From Bacillota bacterium (GTDB lineage Bacteria; Bacillota; Dethiobacteria; DTU022): DNA of 64,000 nt. Where the stretch lies: NCBI GenBank assembly GCA_030611385.1, contig JAUWPV010000008.1:1-64000 (forward strand), given 5' to 3'. Made by a program: the position numbers and the translations under genes. Below, piece by piece: positions 1 to 10,687 of the stretch. Every line of letters starts with the position of its first letter. Position 1 is the stretch's first letter. The notes under the pieces were generated by a model. It did no database searches and was not told the origin of the DNA. It worked only from the letters and a program-made list of their open reading frames with translations.

Positions 1-117
1 GTTAATATGCAGATTGAATTGATCACCCCGATCGCGATCGAAGAAGGTGTGCGCTTCGCTATTCGCGAAGGCGGCCGCACTGTCGGCGCTGGAGTAGTCA
101 CCTCAATCACAAAATAA
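1..117 (+). CDS. tuf: Elongation factor Tu, C-terminal end (partial)
   Basis: An open frame from base 1 to a TAA encodes the last 38 residues of EF-Tu, ending [20 protein letters not shown], the strongly conserved domain III tail of the GTPase that brings aminoacyl-tRNA to the ribosome. The gene begins outside the window. It lies upstream of rpsJ, the usual end of the str operon, with about 115 bases between them in which I see no further gene. Confidence 0.95.
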   Translation, partial: VNMQIELITPIAIEEGVRFAIREGGRTVGAGVVTSITK

Positions 118-232
118 GCAGGGGATTAGAGGATACACGGAAGCAATGAAGTAAAAGGTTGCCGGAGAAATTAAACCGGGGAATTTTTATGGAGCAGCTC
201 TGATACAATCAGGCAACAAGGAGGATTCATCC

Positions 233-541
233 ATGGTTAACCAAAAAATCAGGATCAGGCTGAGAGCTTTTGATCACCACCTGCTGGACCAGTCTGCCGG
301 TAAAATTGTTGAAACGGCGCGACGGACCGGAGCCGATGTTTCCGGGCCGATACCTTTACCGACAGAAAGAAGCCTGTATACGGTCATTCGGGCACCGCAT
401 AAATATAAAGACTCCCGGGAGCAATTCGAAATGCGCACTCATAAGCGTTTGATTGATATTATTGAACCGACTCCGGAGACTATCGACGCTTTAATGAGGC
501 TTGATTTGCCAGCCGGTGTGGACATTGAGATTAAGCTCTAA
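233..541 (+). CDS. rpsJ: 30S ribosomal protein S10
   Basis: 102 residues, the normal S10 length, starting at an ATG behind AAGGAGG. The sequence [17 protein letters not shown] is the classic S10 N-terminus. S10 binds 16S rRNA in the 30S head and also pairs with NusB in antitermination. It is the first gene of the S10 cluster, with rplC following after 26 bases. Confidence 0.98.
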   Translation: MVNQKIRIRLRAFDHHLLDQSAGKIVETARRTGADVSGPIPLPTERSLYTVIRAPHKYKDSREQFEMRTHKRLIDIIEPTPETIDALMRLDLPAGVDIEIKL

Positions 542-567
542 CTGATGGGCGGGAGGTATTTGTGGTT

Positions 568-1197
568 ATGAACAAAGCAATCTTGGCACGTAAAGTAGGA
601 ATGACTCAGATCTACAATGAACAGGGACGGGTAATTCCGGTAACAGTACTGGAAGCAGGTCCGTGTCTTGTCGTTCAGGTAAAAAATAAGGACAATGACG
701 GTTACAGCAGCATTCAGCTCGGTTTCATAAATAAGAAAGAACAGCGTGTAAATCGTCCGTTAAAAGGTCATTTTGTGCGGGCAAAGCTTAAGCCGCTGCG
801 CTACCTGCGTGAATTTAGAGTTGATGATCCTAACGGGTACAAACCCGGTCAGGAGATTAAAGCAGATTGTTTTTCAGCCGGCGATTATGTTGATGTCAGC
901 GCAGTTGCCAGGGGAAAAGGGTTTGCCGGTTCGATTAAGAAAATGGGATTCAGCGGTGGTCCGAAAACACACGGTTCACATTATCACCGTGGTCCCGGTT
1001 CTTTGGGCTCCGTTGACGCGGCGCGGGTCTTTAAAGGACGCCGACTCCCCGGCCGGATGGGTGGCTGGCGGCGCACTATTCAGCGCCTTTATGTCGTGGA
1101 AGCCGATGCGGAGAAAAATATTTTACTGGTCAGGGGTAATGTGCCCGGACCAAGGGGTGGCCTGGTCGAAGTTAAAGAGACGGTGAAAAGCAAGTAA
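568..1197 (+). CDS. rplC: 50S ribosomal protein L3
   Basis: About 209 residues beginning MNKAILARKVGMTQIY, the L3 signature, and containing the GSHYHRGPGSLG region that reaches towards the peptidyl transferase centre. I chose the ATG at 568 by family alignment. An in-frame GTG at 562 lies nearer the GGGAGG site and would add two residues. Confidence 0.97.
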   Translation: MNKAILARKVGMTQIYNEQGRVIPVTVLEAGPCLVVQVKNKDNDGYSSIQLGFINKKEQRVNRPLKGHFVRAKLKPLRYLREFRVDDPNGYKPGQEIKADCFSAGDYVDVSAVARGKGFAGSIKKMGFSGGPKTHGSHYHRGPGSLGSVDAARVFKGRRLPGRMGGWRRTIQRLYVVEADAEKNILLVRGNVPGPRGGLVEVKETVKSK

Positions 1198-1230
1198 ACG
1201 GCTAGCCCAAAGAAAGGAGATGCCCTGAAT

Positions 1231-1857
1231 ATGCCTAAATTATCGCTTTACAATAGAGACGGTGAACAGGTCGACGAGATCGAAGTCCAGGCTGGAATAT
1301 TTGAAGCTCCGTTTAAACAAGGAGCACTCCACCAGACGGCTGTTTCGCAGGCGGCAAATCGCCGGCAGGGTACGGCATCAAGCAAGGATCGCAGTGAAGT
1401 ACGCGGTGGTGGCAGCAAACCGTGGCCGCAAAAAGGAACCGGCCGAGCCCGTCATGGCAGTATCCGCTCCCCAATATGGGTTGGCGGCGGCGTCACTTTC
1501 GGCCCGCATCCACGCGATTTCGGCACCAAGGTACCGAAAAAAATGCGCCGTGCTGCCCTTAAGTCTGCTCTGAGTGACAAGGTTAAGGAAGGGAAGCTTT
1601 TAGTTGTCAACGATTTTGCTATCGATACGCCGCAGACAAAAAAAATGGTTGCCCTGCTCGCCAAGTTGAAAGTAAGCGGAGGAGCCCTGATTGTCAGCGA
1701 TCAACCCGATCTGAACGTAATCAAGGCGGCGCGTAACCTGCCGCGGGTCAAGACTATTCTGGCCCGGCAGCTAAACGTGCTCGATATACTTACCTATAAC
1801 TATCTGGTTATGAGCAAGGCGGCAATAGAGCAGGTTGAGGAGGTGTTCGGCGGATGA
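1231..1857 (+). CDS. rplD: 50S ribosomal protein L4
   Basis: 208 residues with the conserved loop [19 protein letters not shown], which lines the peptide exit tunnel. L4 is also the autogenous repressor of the S10 operon in E. coli; whether that holds here is unknown. Its stop overlaps the rplW start (ATGA), suggesting translational coupling. Confidence 0.98.
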   Translation: MPKLSLYNRDGEQVDEIEVQAGIFEAPFKQGALHQTAVSQAANRRQGTASSKDRSEVRGGGSKPWPQKGTGRARHGSIRSPIWVGGGVTFGPHPRDFGTKVPKKMRRAALKSALSDKVKEGKLLVVNDFAIDTPQTKKMVALLAKLKVSGGALIVSDQPDLNVIKAARNLPRVKTILARQLNVLDILTYNYLVMSKAAIEQVEEVFGG

Positions 1858-2147
1858 AAGATGCAAGAGATATCATTATCCGTCCTCTAATCAGCGAGAA
1901 ATCTTCCGACTTGATGGAAGAAAACAAGTACACCTTTGTTGTTTCCGTCAGAGCGAATAAAATTGAAATTGGGCGTGCCCTTGAGGAGATTTTTGACGTC
2001 AAAGTTAAGGCGGTCAATACAGCAAACTTTAAAGGCAAGAAGAAACGCCTGGGTCGTTATCCGGAAGGGAAGCAGCCCAGCTGGAAAAAGGCGGTTATTA
2101 CTCTGGCTGAAGGCAGCAAACCGATCGAGCTGTTTGAAAGCCGCTAG
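1854..2147 (+). CDS. rplW: 50S ribosomal protein L23
   Basis: 97 residues, normal for L23, starting [18 protein letters not shown]23 sits at the exit-tunnel mouth and is the docking site for trigger factor and SRP. It overlaps rplD by four bases. Confidence 0.98.
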   Translation: MKDARDIIIRPLISEKSSDLMEENKYTFVVSVRANKIEIGRALEEIFDVKVKAVNTANFKGKKKRLGRYPEGKQPSWKKAVITLAEGSKPIELFESR

Positions 2148-2166
2148 TAGAAGGAGGGTGTATTAA

Positions 2167-2997
2167 ATGGCTGTAAAACGTTTTAAACCTACTTCGCCGG
2201 GGCGGCGGTTTGCCACCGTATCGACGTTTGAAGAAATCACCAGAAAGGAGCCGGAAAAATCACTCCTGGCCCCTTTAAAAAAACAAGCTGGCCGAAATTG
2301 CTACGGCAGGATCACCGTCCGTCACCAGGGAGGCGGTCACAAACGCAGCTACCGGATCATCGATTTCAAGCGGAATAAAGATGACATTCCGGCAAAAGTT
2401 GCCGGTATCGAATATGATCCGAATCGTTCGGCCAATATTGCCCTGTTGCATTATGCTGACGGGGAGAAGCGCTATATTCTTGCGCCGCTCGGTTTAAGGG
2501 ACGGGCAGATTGTGATTTCCGGGATCAAGGTAGAAGTGAGACCGGGCAATACCATGCCGTTGCGTTCGGTGCCGGTAGGCACATTTATCCATAATATCGA
2601 GATGAAACCGGGACATGGCGGGCAGTTGGCCCGTTCAGCCGGAGCCGCGGCCCAGTTAGCGGCGAAAGAAGGCGATCGCGGACACCTGCGGCTTCCTTCA
2701 GGTGAGGTGCGCCTGGTGCCTTTAGACTGCCGGGCCACAATTGGTCAGCTTGGCAATATCGAGCATGAAAATATTACTATCGGCAAAGCCGGTCGCAGCC
2801 GCTGGCTGGGTCGGAGGCCGACAGTGCGCGGCTCGGCAATGAACCCTTGCGATCATCCCCATGGTGGTGGTGAGGGAAAAGCGCCGATCGGGCTAAAACG
2901 GCCGGTAACCCCCTGGGGCAAACCAACCCTGGGCTATAAGACCCGTAAAAAGAACAAGGATTCGGATAAGTTAATTGTCCGCCGCCGTAAGAAGTAG
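2167..2997 (+). CDS. rplB: 50S ribosomal protein L2
   Basis: 276 residues, full length. It carries the C-terminal motif [13 protein letters not shown], which contains the conserved histidine near the peptidyl transferase centre, and the RNA-binding OB/SH3-like N-terminal half. AGGAGG precedes the ATG. About 70 bases separate it from rpsS. Confidence 0.98.
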   Translation: MAVKRFKPTSPGRRFATVSTFEEITRKEPEKSLLAPLKKQAGRNCYGRITVRHQGGGHKRSYRIIDFKRNKDDIPAKVAGIEYDPNRSANIALLHYADGEKRYILAPLGLRDGQIVISGIKVEVRPGNTMPLRSVPVGTFIHNIEMKPGHGGQLARSAGAAAQLAAKEGDRGHLRLPSGEVRLVPLDCRATIGQLGNIEHENITIGKAGRSRWLGRRPTVRGSAMNPCDHPHGGGEGKAPIGLKRPVTPWGKPTLGYKTRKKNKDSDKLIVRRRKK

Positions 2998-3070
2998 TCG
3001 GGATCCGGTGGACAGCGCTGCTCCGGCAGCAGTTGGTCCGGTTTCCGTCTGAAAGGGAGGTTGTTTTCAA

Positions 3071-3355
3071 TTGTCGCGTTCACTTAAAAAAGGCCCCTAT
3101 ATCGAGGCCAGCTTGATGAAAAAGATTGAGCAGATGAACGAAAAGGGAGATAAAAAGGTTATAAAAACCTGGTCTCGCCGTTCCACTATATTTCCCGATA
3201 TGGTCGGACACACCATTGCCGTTCACGATGGTCGCCGGCATGTGCCTGTCTATATCAGTGAAGATATGGTTGGACATAAGTTGGGCGAATTCGCCCCGAC
3301 CCGCACCTTCCGGGGGCACGGGCATCATACCGAACGCTCTACCAGTTTAAAGTAG
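3071..3355 (+). CDS. rpsS: 30S ribosomal protein S19
   Basis: 94 residues, TTG start behind [26 protein letters not shown] is the S19 N-terminus and [14 protein letters not shown] its C-terminal motif. S19 forms a complex with S13 in the 30S head. Confidence 0.98.
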   Translation: MSRSLKKGPYIEASLMKKIEQMNEKGDKKVIKTWSRRSTIFPDMVGHTIAVHDGRRHVPVYISEDMVGHKLGEFAPTRTFRGHGHHTERSTSLK

Positions 3356-3377
3356 GGCAGAGGAGGCAGGAAGACTG

Positions 3378-3719
3378 ATGGAAGCAAAAGCACATGCCCG
3401 CTACGTACGCCTGGCGCCGCGTAAGGTGAGAGCTGTTGTTGACCTTATTCGCAGCAAAAATCTGGATGAAGTTTTGGGTATATTACGCTATACACCGCGT
3501 CGTGCTGCTGAGGTAGTGGCCAAGGTGGTTAAATCCGCGGCAGCCAATGCCGAGAATAACCTGGAGATGAAACGTGGTTCGCTATACGTTGACCAGGTTT
3601 ATGTTGATGACGGCCCGACCCTTAAAAGGGTTCAACCGCGGGCGAGGGGAAGACGTTTTATGATTTTGAAACGAACCAGCCACATTACGGTTGTAGTTAA
3701 AGAAAGAAAGGGGGTCTAG
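3378..3719 (+). CDS. rplV: 50S ribosomal protein L22
   Basis: 113 residues. The long beta-hairpin region ending [18 protein letters not shown] lines the exit tunnel at the macrolide site. The N-terminus contains [20 protein letters not shown]. It ends two bases before the rpsC start. Confidence 0.98.
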   Translation: MEAKAHARYVRLAPRKVRAVVDLIRSKNLDEVLGILRYTPRRAAEVVAKVVKSAAANAENNLEMKRGSLYVDQVYVDDGPTLKRVQPRARGRRFMILKRTSHITVVVKERKGV

Positions 3720-3721
3720 TC

Positions 3722-4402
3722 GTGGGACAAAAAGTAAGCCCCATTGGTTTTCGGATCGGAATAACCCGTGATTGGGACGCGCGCTGGTTTGCCAGTAAAA
3801 ATTATAAAGAGCTGCTGCACGAAGATTTTAAAGTTCGTGATTATCTCCAGAAAAAGCTGGAGGGTACTTCTCTATCGCGGATTGAAATCGAACGGGCAGC
3901 CAGTAATTTACGGATCAATATTCACACCGCCAAGCCGGGTATGGTCATTGGCCGTGGCGGAACCGGCGTCGAAGAACTGCGCAAGCAGCTGGAAGCGATG
4001 ACTGAGAAAAAAGTGCACTTAAATATTATCGAAATAAAGAAGCCTGAGCTGGATGCAAAACTGGTTTCTGGAAATGTCGCTTCACAGCTTGAGCGACGGA
4101 TTGCCTTTAGAAGGGCGATGAAACAGTCTGTTTTTCGGACCATGCGCAATGGCGCAAAAGGCATTAAAATTGCGTGCAGCGGCAGGCTCGGTGGTTCCGA
4201 AATGGCCCGCAATGAAAGTTATCATGAAGGATCGGTTCCCCTGCAGACACTACGCGCCGATATCGACTATGGTTTCACAGAAGCCCGAACCACTTATGGG
4301 CGGATTGGGGTTAAGGTTTGGATCTATAAGGGTGAAATATTACCTTCAAAACCGAGCAAGGAGAAACCTGCGGAGGAGGTAGACAGCAGTGTTAATGCCT
4401 AA
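3722..4402 (+). CDS. rpsC: 30S ribosomal protein S3
   Basis: 226 residues, GTG start. The KH domain carries the [10 protein letters not shown] loop, and the conserved start is [21 protein letters not shown]3 forms part of the mRNA entry site. The 3' end overlaps rplP by 14 bases. Confidence 0.98.
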   Translation: MGQKVSPIGFRIGITRDWDARWFASKNYKELLHEDFKVRDYLQKKLEGTSLSRIEIERAASNLRINIHTAKPGMVIGRGGTGVEELRKQLEAMTEKKVHLNIIEIKKPELDAKLVSGNVASQLERRIAFRRAMKQSVFRTMRNGAKGIKIACSGRLGGSEMARNESYHEGSVPLQTLRADIDYGFTEARTTYGRIGVKVWIYKGEILPSKPSKEKPAEEVDSSVNA

Positions 4403-4817
4403 GCGGGTTAAATATCGCCGCCAGCATCGCGGTAGGATGAAAGGTCGGGCCAAAGGCGGCACCGTTGTCCAGTTTGGTGAATTTGGTTTGCAGGCCATGG
4501 AACCTTCATGGATTACAAGCCAGCAAATTGAAGCTGCCCGTATTGCCATGACCAGGTTTATTAAAAGGGGCGGTAAGGTTTGGATTCGCATCTTCCCTGA
4601 TAAACCGGTCACTGAAAAACCTGCCGAAACCAGGATGGGAAAAGGTAAGGGTTCACCGGAATACTGGGTAGCCGTGGTCAAACCGGGCCGGATAATGTTT
4701 GAACTGGCCGGTGTAAGCGAGGAGCTGGCCAAGGAGGCCCTGCGCCTGGCAGCAAACAAACTGCCGATCAAAACCAAGTTTGTGAAAAGAACTGAAGCGG
4801 GTGGTGTGTCTGAATGA
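4389..4817 (+). CDS. rplP: 50S ribosomal protein L16
   Basis: 142 residues reading [19 protein letters not shown] from a GTG; an ATG two codons later (4395) is an alternative. L16 organises the A-site tRNA elbow. Both ends overlap their neighbours (rpsC and rpmC), so this stretch is probably translationally coupled. Confidence 0.97.
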   Translation: MLMPKRVKYRRQHRGRMKGRAKGGTVVQFGEFGLQAMEPSWITSQQIEAARIAMTRFIKRGGKVWIRIFPDKPVTEKPAETRMGKGKGSPEYWVAVVKPGRIMFELAGVSEELAKEALRLAANKLPIKTKFVKRTEAGGVSE

Positions 4818-5005
4818 AAATAAAAGATGCGCGTGAACTTAATGAGCAGGAGCTGGAAGTAAAAATCAAAGAGTTGAAGGAAGAGCTCTTCAATCTTCGT
4901 TTCCAGCAAGCCACCGGTCAGTTGGAAAATTATATGCGTATTAAAGAGGTCCGCCACAGTATTGCCCGGGTTAAAACTGTGCTCAGGGAACGGGCCCTTA
5001 GCTGA
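4814..5005 (+). CDS. rpmC: 50S ribosomal protein L29
   Basis: 63 residues of two helices, [18 protein letters not shown] at the start. L29 sits beside L23 at the tunnel exit. The start ATG overlaps the rplP stop as ATGA. Confidence 0.97.
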   Translation: MKIKDARELNEQELEVKIKELKEELFNLRFQQATGQLENYMRIKEVRHSIARVKTVLRERALS

Positions 5006-5033
5006 GCTTAAAGAAGAAGGGAGGCCCATCGGT

Positions 5034-5291
5034 TTGGAAACAGGAAAACGTAAAGTACGCAGCGGCCAGGTAGTCAGCGACAAAATGGATAAGACTAGGG
5101 TGGTAGCGATTGAAAGAGTGACCCGCCATCCACTGTATGGCAAGACTATCCGCCGGACAAAAAAGTACAAGTTTCACGATGAAGCAAATGAATCCCGAGT
5201 AGGCGATCTAGTGCAGATTATGGAAACCAGGCCCCTGAGCAAGGATAAAAGGTGGCTTTTGGTAGAAATTGTGCAGAAGTCGAAGCTGTAA
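5034..5291 (+). CDS. rpsQ: 30S ribosomal protein S17
   Basis: 85 residues from a TTG at 5034, placed behind GGGAGG; the longer ORF in the track would run back into rpmC and is unlikely. [16 protein letters not shown] is the S17 OB-fold signature. S17 is a primary 16S rRNA binder. Confidence 0.95.
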   Translation: METGKRKVRSGQVVSDKMDKTRVVAIERVTRHPLYGKTIRRTKKYKFHDEANESRVGDLVQIMETRPLSKDKRWLLVEIVQKSKL

Positions 5292-5342
5292 GATTCTCTT
5301 TCCGAATAGATAGTCAGGAAGGGAATGAAAGGAGAGGCAACG

Positions 5343-5711
5343 ATGATTCAAAGCGAAACCATCTTAAATGTAGCTGACAACTCGGGAGCAAAAAAGATCC
5401 TTTGTATCAGGGTCTTGGGAGGATCAAAGCGCAAATTCGGCCGGATTGGCGATATTATTGTTGCTACGGTCAAGGAAGCTACCCCGGGTGGAGTGGTTAA
5501 AAAAAGTGAAGTGGTCCGGGCCGTAATCGTACGCACGAGCAGCCGGCTTAACCGTAGAGACGGTTCCCATATTCACTTCGATGAGAATGCAGCAGTAATA
5601 ATAAATGAACAGAATAATCCGCGGGGTACCCGTATTTTTGGACCCGTTGCCCGTGAGCTGAGGGAGAAAGATTTCATGAAGATTGTTTCCCTGGCGCCAG
5701 AAGTGATTTAG
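5343..5711 (+). CDS. rplN: 50S ribosomal protein L14
   Basis: 122 residues, exactly the family length when started at the ATG at 5343 ([17 protein letters not shown]) behind AAAGGAGAGG. The track start at 5325 adds an unneeded six residues. L14 forms bridges to the 30S subunit. Confidence 0.97.
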   Translation: MIQSETILNVADNSGAKKILCIRVLGGSKRKFGRIGDIIVATVKEATPGGVVKKSEVVRAVIVRTSSRLNRRDGSHIHFDENAAVIINEQNNPRGTRIFGPVARELREKDFMKIVSLAPEVI

Positions 5712-5740
5712 ATGTTCAGTATGGAGGTGGCGAAAAACCG

Positions 5741-6070
5741 GTGGAAATGAAAAAGTTGTCTGTCCGTCGTGGGGATAAAGTTATTGTTCTTTCCGGAAAA
5801 AGCAAAGGGAAAAAGGGGAAAGTGATCGCAACTTTTCCCCGCCTTGGTAAGGTTAAAGTGGAAAGTGTAAATTTGATTAAGAAGCATGCCAAGCCGACGC
5901 GTAAGGTCCCTCAGGGGGGAATCAGGGAGATGGAAGCAGCATTCCCGGCATCAAAAGTCATGGTTGTCTGCCCGGCCTGTAGTAAACCGACCCGGGTTGC
6001 CCGAAAAATACTTCCTGATAAGAGCCGGGTGCGCACATGTCGTAAGTGCGGCGAATCGCTGGATAAGTAA
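5741..6070 (+). CDS. rplX: 50S ribosomal protein L24
   Basis: 109 residues, GTG start. A KOW motif ([18 protein letters not shown]) opens the protein. The C-terminus has two CxxC pairs (CPAC, CRKC), a zinc-ribbon-like tail seen in many L24 proteins. It is an assembly initiator of the 50S subunit. Confidence 0.97.
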   Translation: MEMKKLSVRRGDKVIVLSGKSKGKKGKVIATFPRLGKVKVESVNLIKKHAKPTRKVPQGGIREMEAAFPASKVMVVCPACSKPTRVARKILPDKSRVRTCRKCGESLDK

Positions 6071-6090
6071 GGAGGGTTAAAGCTAAGAAG

Positions 6091-6633
6091 ATGTCACGAA
6101 TGAAGCAGAAATATCTGGAAGAAGTAAGACCCGCCCTTGTGAAGCGGTTTGCCTACAAGAACAAACTACAGGCGCCGCGGATCGAAAAAGTAGCAATCAA
6201 CATGGGCTTGGGTGAAGGAAAAGAAAATCCGAAGATACTGGATGCAGCGGTAAGCGACCTCTCGATTATAGCCGGTCAGAAACCGATTATAACCCGGGCG
6301 CGCCGTTCAGTGGCCAGTTTTAAAGTTCGCGAAGGTATGCCCATTGGTTGTAAACTGACTCTGCGTGGTGTCCGCATGTATGACTTTTTGGACAAACTTT
6401 TTAGTATCGCCCTGCCCAGAGTCAGAGATTTCCGGGGTATATCACCGCATTCTTTTGACGGGCGTGGTAACTTTACCATTGGTATCAAGGAACAGTTAAT
6501 TTTTCCCGAGATTGAATACAGTAACGTGGAAAGGGTTCTTGGCATGGATATCACCATTGTGACCACCGCCAGGACCGATGAAGAAGCACGCGAGCTTCTG
6601 GCTTTGATGGGCTTGCCCTTTCGGGCAGCTTAA
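6091..6633 (+). CDS. rplE: 50S ribosomal protein L5
   Basis: 180 residues, normal for L5, with [11 protein letters not shown] and the C-terminal [21 protein letters not shown]5 binds 5S rRNA and contacts the P-site tRNA and S13. Confidence 0.98.
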   Translation: MSRMKQKYLEEVRPALVKRFAYKNKLQAPRIEKVAINMGLGEGKENPKILDAAVSDLSIIAGQKPIITRARRSVASFKVREGMPIGCKLTLRGVRMYDFLDKLFSIALPRVRDFRGISPHSFDGRGNFTIGIKEQLIFPEIEYSNVERVLGMDITIVTTARTDEEARELLALMGLPFRAA

Positions 6634-6669
6634 AGCCGGTGCTTTCGCGGAAGTTTAAGGAGGGAAAGG

Positions 6670-6855
6670 ATGGCCAAGAAATCATTAATTGCCAAGGCCA
6701 AGAGAGAGCCCAAATTTACAGTCCGCGGCTATAATCGTTGCCACATCTGCGGCAGACCGAGGGCTTACTTACGTAAATTCGGCCTGTGCCGCCTTTGCTT
6801 TCGTCATCTGGCCAACGAGGGGAAAATTCCAGGAGTAAAAAAAGCCAGCTGGTAG
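6670..6855 (+). CDS. rpsN: 30S ribosomal protein S14, zinc-binding type
   Basis: 61 residues, the short zinc-containing form, with CHICGRP and CRLCFRHLA giving the four zinc cysteines. AAGGAGGGAAAGG lies just before the ATG. The zinc form implies that zinc limitation could require a cysteine-free paralogue elsewhere; none is seen in this window. Confidence 0.98.
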   Translation: MAKKSLIAKAKREPKFTVRGYNRCHICGRPRAYLRKFGLCRLCFRHLANEGKIPGVKKASW

Positions 6856-6883
6856 ATGATGAAAGAATGAGAGGAGGTTGTTA

Positions 6884-7285
6884 TTGCCAATGATGACAGA
6901 TCCGATTGCCGATATGCTGACACGTGTGCGTAATGCCAATACCGTGCGGCATAAAACAGTGGAAATACCTGCTTCGAATGTGAAGCGTTCGATTGCGGCC
7001 ATTATGAAGCAGGAAGGTTTTATCAGGGATTTTGAATTTATCAAAGATAGCAAACAGGGCGTTTTGCGCGTTCATCTGAAGTATGGCCCTAAGCAGGAAA
7101 GAATTATCAGCGGCTTGAAAAGAATCAGCAAGCCCGGTTTACGGGTCTACATTAAGAAAGATGAATTGCCCAAAGTCCTGGGAGGACTGGGGATAGCTGT
7201 TATTTCCACCTCTCATGGTTTAATGAGTGATCGCCAGGCCCGGGAAACCGGAAGTGGCGGCGAAGTTTTATGCTATATCTGGTAG
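6884..7285 (+). CDS. rpsH: 30S ribosomal protein S8
   Basis: About 133 residues, containing [17 protein letters not shown] and the C-terminal [13 protein letters not shown] motif. I prefer the TTG at 6884, six bases behind GAGGAGG; ATG codons at 6890 and 6893 are possible, and the track start at 6878 overlaps the Shine-Dalgarno site. S8 is a primary 16S binder and the spc operon repressor in E. coli. Confidence 0.95.
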   Translation: MPMMTDPIADMLTRVRNANTVRHKTVEIPASNVKRSIAAIMKQEGFIRDFEFIKDSKQGVLRVHLKYGPKQERIISGLKRISKPGLRVYIKKDELPKVLGGLGIAVISTSHGLMSDRQARETGSGGEVLCYIW

Positions 7286-7305
7286 CATAGCGAGGAGGTT
7301 TACCG

Positions 7306-7842
7306 ATGTCTCGAACCGGTAAAAAACCTGTCGTTGTACCTGATAAGGTTGAGGTACAGCTTGACGGAAGGTATATTGGTGTAAAAGGTCCAAAAGGGCA
7401 TCTCTCTATGGAGCTGCCCCGGGACATGATTATTGAACAGGAAACAGGCTGGCTCTTTGTCAGGCGGCCATCCGATAGTCCGCAGCACAGGGCGTTACAC
7501 GGCCTGACCCGGACCCTCATCGACAATATGATTACAGGCGTAACTGAGGGTTATAGCCGTAAACTCGAACTTGTCGGTGTTGGTTACAAGGCTACACTGC
7601 AGGGCAGGAAACTGGTCCTGAATGTCGGCTATTCTCATCCTGTTGAGTTCGATCCCAGCGAAAATATGGAAATAGAGGTTCCCAGTGCCACTAAGATCGT
7701 GGTTAGGGGTATTGACAAGCAGAAGGTGGGTAACCTCGCTGCAGTTATTCGCAAGACCTTCCCACCCGAACCTTACAAGGGCAAGGGTATTCGTTATGAA
7801 AATGAAGTCGTCCGCCAGAAAGTTGGTAAAGCGGGCAAATAG
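7306..7842 (+). CDS. rplF: 50S ribosomal protein L6
   Basis: 178 residues with two L6 repeats. It starts [18 protein letters not shown] and ends with the family motif [20 protein letters not shown]6 lies near the GTPase-associated centre. Confidence 0.98.
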   Translation: MSRTGKKPVVVPDKVEVQLDGRYIGVKGPKGHLSMELPRDMIIEQETGWLFVRRPSDSPQHRALHGLTRTLIDNMITGVTEGYSRKLELVGVGYKATLQGRKLVLNVGYSHPVEFDPSENMEIEVPSATKIVVRGIDKQKVGNLAAVIRKTFPPEPYKGKGIRYENEVVRQKVGKAGK

Positions 7843-7862
7843 TCACCTGGAGGTGTAATATT

Positions 7863-8231
7863 GTGCTTAAGGTAAAATCGCGTTTAATCAGCCGGAAGCG
7901 GCGTCACCGCAGAGTTCGGACTAAAATAAGCGGAACACCGCTACGTCCCCGGCTGAATGTATTCCGTAGCAGCAAACATATTTATGCCCAGGTGATCGAT
8001 GATCAATCCGGAAAAACCCTGGCTGCTGCCTCCAGCCTCGATCCAAAGCTGCGTTCGGATCTGCCCAGCGGCAGTAACCGTGAGGGTGCCCGTAAGGTGG
8101 GGGCGTTGTTGGCCCAACGGGCCGTTGATCACGGTATTAAAGATGTAGTATTCGACCGGGGTGGTTACCTCTATCACGGCCGGGTCAAAGAACTGGCTGA
8201 AGGGGCCCGTGAGGCCGGGTTAAACTTCTAG
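7863..8231 (+). CDS. rplR: 50S ribosomal protein L18
   Basis: 122 residues, GTG start behind TGGAGGTG. It contains [20 protein letters not shown] and [20 protein letters not shown], both typical. L18 binds 5S rRNA with L5. Confidence 0.98.
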   Translation: MLKVKSRLISRKRRHRRVRTKISGTPLRPRLNVFRSSKHIYAQVIDDQSGKTLAAASSLDPKLRSDLPSGSNREGARKVGALLAQRAVDHGIKDVVFDRGGYLYHGRVKELAEGAREAGLNF

Positions 8232-8249
8232 AAAGGGGGAATTGCACGG

Positions 8250-8747
8250 GTGTCAAAGATTGAACCATCACAAGAGTTGGTAGAAAAAGTAGTCAAGGTC
8301 AACCGTGTGGCCAAGGTGGTCAAAGGCGGGCGCCGTTTCAGTTTTAATGCTCTGGTTGTAGTCGGAGATAAGAATGGGGTAGTCGGATCTGGAATGGGCA
8401 AGGCCGGTGAAGTGCCAGAGGCGATTCGCAAAGGCATCGAGGATGCTAAGAAGAACTTGATTCGCGTGCCCATGGTTGGAACCACTATCACCCATCCGGT
8501 AACCGGTCGTTTTGGTGCCGGAAAGGTTATGCTCAAACCGGCTTCCGAAGGAACAGGTGTCATCGCCGGCGGTCCGGTGCGTGCGGTCCTGGAACTGGCT
8601 GGAGTAAGGGATATTCTCACCAAATCTCTCGGCTCTTCCAATGCGATCAATGTTGTTAGTGCAACAATGGAAGGTTTAAAATCGCTCAAGCGGGCTGAAG
8701 AAGTAAGTGCCCTGCGCGGTATCGAAGTAGAGAAGCTGCTCGGTTAA
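8250..8747 (+). CDS. rpsE: 30S ribosomal protein S5
   Basis: 165 residues, GTG start. It has the double-stranded RNA-binding-like N-terminal domain ([19 protein letters not shown]) and the C-terminal ribosomal S5 fold. S5 takes part in decoding fidelity and the mRNA helicase activity of the 30S. Confidence 0.98.
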   Translation: MSKIEPSQELVEKVVKVNRVAKVVKGGRRFSFNALVVVGDKNGVVGSGMGKAGEVPEAIRKGIEDAKKNLIRVPMVGTTITHPVTGRFGAGKVMLKPASEGTGVIAGGPVRAVLELAGVRDILTKSLGSSNAINVVSATMEGLKSLKRAEEVSALRGIEVEKLLG

Positions 8748-8762
8748 GGAGAGTTAACTGCT

Positions 8763-8948
8763 ATGGCAAAAAAAATAAAAATTACCCTGATCCACAGTCC
8801 GTTGGCCTGTAAACCGAACCACCGCCGCACAGTGCGGGCACTAGGTTTAAGGAAAATTGGCCAGTCTGTAGTTCATGATGATACGACGCCAATCAGGGGT
8901 ATGGCCAATACAATTAATTACCTGGTTAATGTTGAAGAAAGCGATTGA
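8763..8948 (+). CDS. rpmD: 50S ribosomal protein L30
   Basis: 61 residues, normal length. KIKITLIHSPLACKPNHRRTV is the L30 start; the GLRKIGQ turn follows. It sits between rpsE and rplO as in other Firmicutes. Confidence 0.97.
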   Translation: MAKKIKITLIHSPLACKPNHRRTVRALGLRKIGQSVVHDDTTPIRGMANTINYLVNVEESD

Positions 8949-8980
8949 TTCAAGTTGCTGTATAGAGGGAGGTGTAGCCG

Positions 8981-9421
8981 ATGCGTTTACACGAATTAAG
9001 GCCTCCTGAGGGAGCCAGGAAAGCGGCTAAACGTAAAGGAAGAGGTATGGCTTCGGGTTTGGGTAAGACTTCCGGCCGGGGACAAAAAGGACAGGGATCC
9101 CGCTCGGGTTCAGGCATACGCCGCGGATTCGAAGGCGGCCAGATGCCTTATTTCCAGCGCCTGCCAAAGCGCGGTTTTACCAATATATTTAAACAAAAGT
9201 GGAACATCGTTAATTTAAGCGATCTGAGTAACTTCAACGAGGGAACCGTAGTTACACCGGCCCTTTTGCTGGAAGCGGGACTGCTAAAAAGTCTGCGCGA
9301 TCCTCTTAAAGTGCTCGGTAACGGTGAACTGGAATATAAGTTGGAGATACATGCTCACCGCTTCAGTAAGCAGGCTCAGGCTAAAATTGAAGCAGCTGGC
9401 GGAAAGGCAGAGGTGATTTAA
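8981..9421 (+). CDS. rplO: 50S ribosomal protein L15
   Basis: 146 residues with the basic glycine-rich N-terminal extension ([20 protein letters not shown]) that penetrates the 23S rRNA. The stop TAA at 9419-9421 is immediately followed by the TTG start of secY. Confidence 0.98.
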   Translation: MRLHELRPPEGARKAAKRKGRGMASGLGKTSGRGQKGQGSRSGSGIRRGFEGGQMPYFQRLPKRGFTNIFKQKWNIVNLSDLSNFNEGTVVTPALLLEAGLLKSLRDPLKVLGNGELEYKLEIHAHRFSKQAQAKIEAAGGKAEVI

Positions 9422-10678
9422 TTGCTGGAAACAGTTCGTTCAGCGTGGCGGATTAAAGAACTCAGACAGCGTATCCTTTTCACCCTGGCTATGTTTGTGG
9501 TTTTCAGGGTTGGATCGGCGATTCCTGTACCCGGTGTTGATGCATCCAGGTTGGCGGAATTTTTCCAGCAGGATACCATCTTTGGGTTTGTTAATATTAT
9601 CGGTGGCGGAAACCTGAGCAACTTTACGATCTTTGCTCTGGGTATTATGCCTTACATTAACGCTTCCATTATCATGAACCTGTTGACGATAGTTATACCG
9701 AAACTTAAGGAATGGAGCCAGGAAGGTCCCGAGGGCCGCAAAAAAATATCGCAGATTACCCGCTACAGTACTGTTGTGATTGCCGTTATTCAGGCCTTGG
9801 GTCTATCAACAATTATTGCCGGTGAAGCCGTCCTCGATAAAACCCTTCTTTCTTATGCGACGATTATTATTTCGTTGACGGCCGGTACCGCTTTTCTGAT
9901 GTGGATGGGCGAACTGATTACTGAAAAAGGAATCGGTAACGGTATCTCGCTGATCATTTTTGCCGGTATTGTCGCCGGATTCCCCATTGGTGTGGCCCTG
10001 GCAACGGAACAGTACCGCTTCGGCCAGATAAACTTGCTGGTCATCATTGTCGTGCTGATCATGCTGCTTGGTCTGATTATCGGCATTATCGGGCTTGATC
10101 AGGGTCAGCGCAGGGTTAACGTGCAGTACAGCAAGCGCGTAGTTGGTCGGCGTATGTACGGTGGTCAGGCTACGCATATTCCGATGAAAGTAAACCAGGC
10201 AGGGGTTATTCCGGTTATTTTTGCTTCGGTGATTTTAAGTTTTCCGCAAACCCTGGTTAGCTTTATCCAGCATCCGCTAGCACAGAGAATTGCTGCCAGC
10301 CTCAGCTGGGGCACGAACCTGAACCTGGTTTTATATATGACTCTGATCATTCTGTTTGCTTATTTTTACACCGCGGTTCAGTTTGATCCTTTCCAGGTAG
10401 CCGCTAATATCAAGAAGTATGGCGGATTCATCCCTGGCCTACGGCCGGGTCGCCCGACAGCCGAGTACCTGGCCAGGGTAACATCGCGCCTGACTACAGC
10501 AGGGGCATTTTCGCTCGCATTCATAGCTGTCTTCCCGATTCTTTTAGAACGGGTTACGGGGATGAACATTATTTTCAGTGGCACCGGCCTGATTATTGTG
10601 GTCGGCGTGGTCCTGGAAACATTCAAACAAATCGAAAGCCATATGCTGATGCGTAGTTATCGTGGTTTCATGAAATAG
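9422..10678 (+). CDS. secY: Preprotein translocase subunit SecY
   Basis: 418 residues with about ten hydrophobic membrane segments, forming the protein-conducting channel of the Sec translocon with SecE and SecG. It has GVMPYINASI-type text (GIMPYINASIIMNLL) and cytosolic loop conservation around RPGRPTAEYL. It starts at a TTG directly after the rplO stop. Confidence 0.97.
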   Translation: MLETVRSAWRIKELRQRILFTLAMFVVFRVGSAIPVPGVDASRLAEFFQQDTIFGFVNIIGGGNLSNFTIFALGIMPYINASIIMNLLTIVIPKLKEWSQEGPEGRKKISQITRYSTVVIAVIQALGLSTIIAGEAVLDKTLLSYATIIISLTAGTAFLMWMGELITEKGIGNGISLIIFAGIVAGFPIGVALATEQYRFGQINLLVIIVVLIMLLGLIIGIIGLDQGQRRVNVQYSKRVVGRRMYGGQATHIPMKVNQAGVIPVIFASVILSFPQTLVSFIQHPLAQRIAASLSWGTNLNLVLYMTLIILFAYFYTAVQFDPFQVAANIKKYGGFIPGLRPGRPTAEYLARVTSRLTTAGAFSLAFIAVFPILLERVTGMNIIFSGTGLIIVVGVVLETFKQIESHMLMRSYRGFMK

Positions 10679-10687
10679 AGAAATGGT

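Noticed and set aside
4346-5170. 274-residue minus-strand ORF
   Set aside because: A shadow of rplP, rpmC and rpsQ, all clearly coding on the plus strand.
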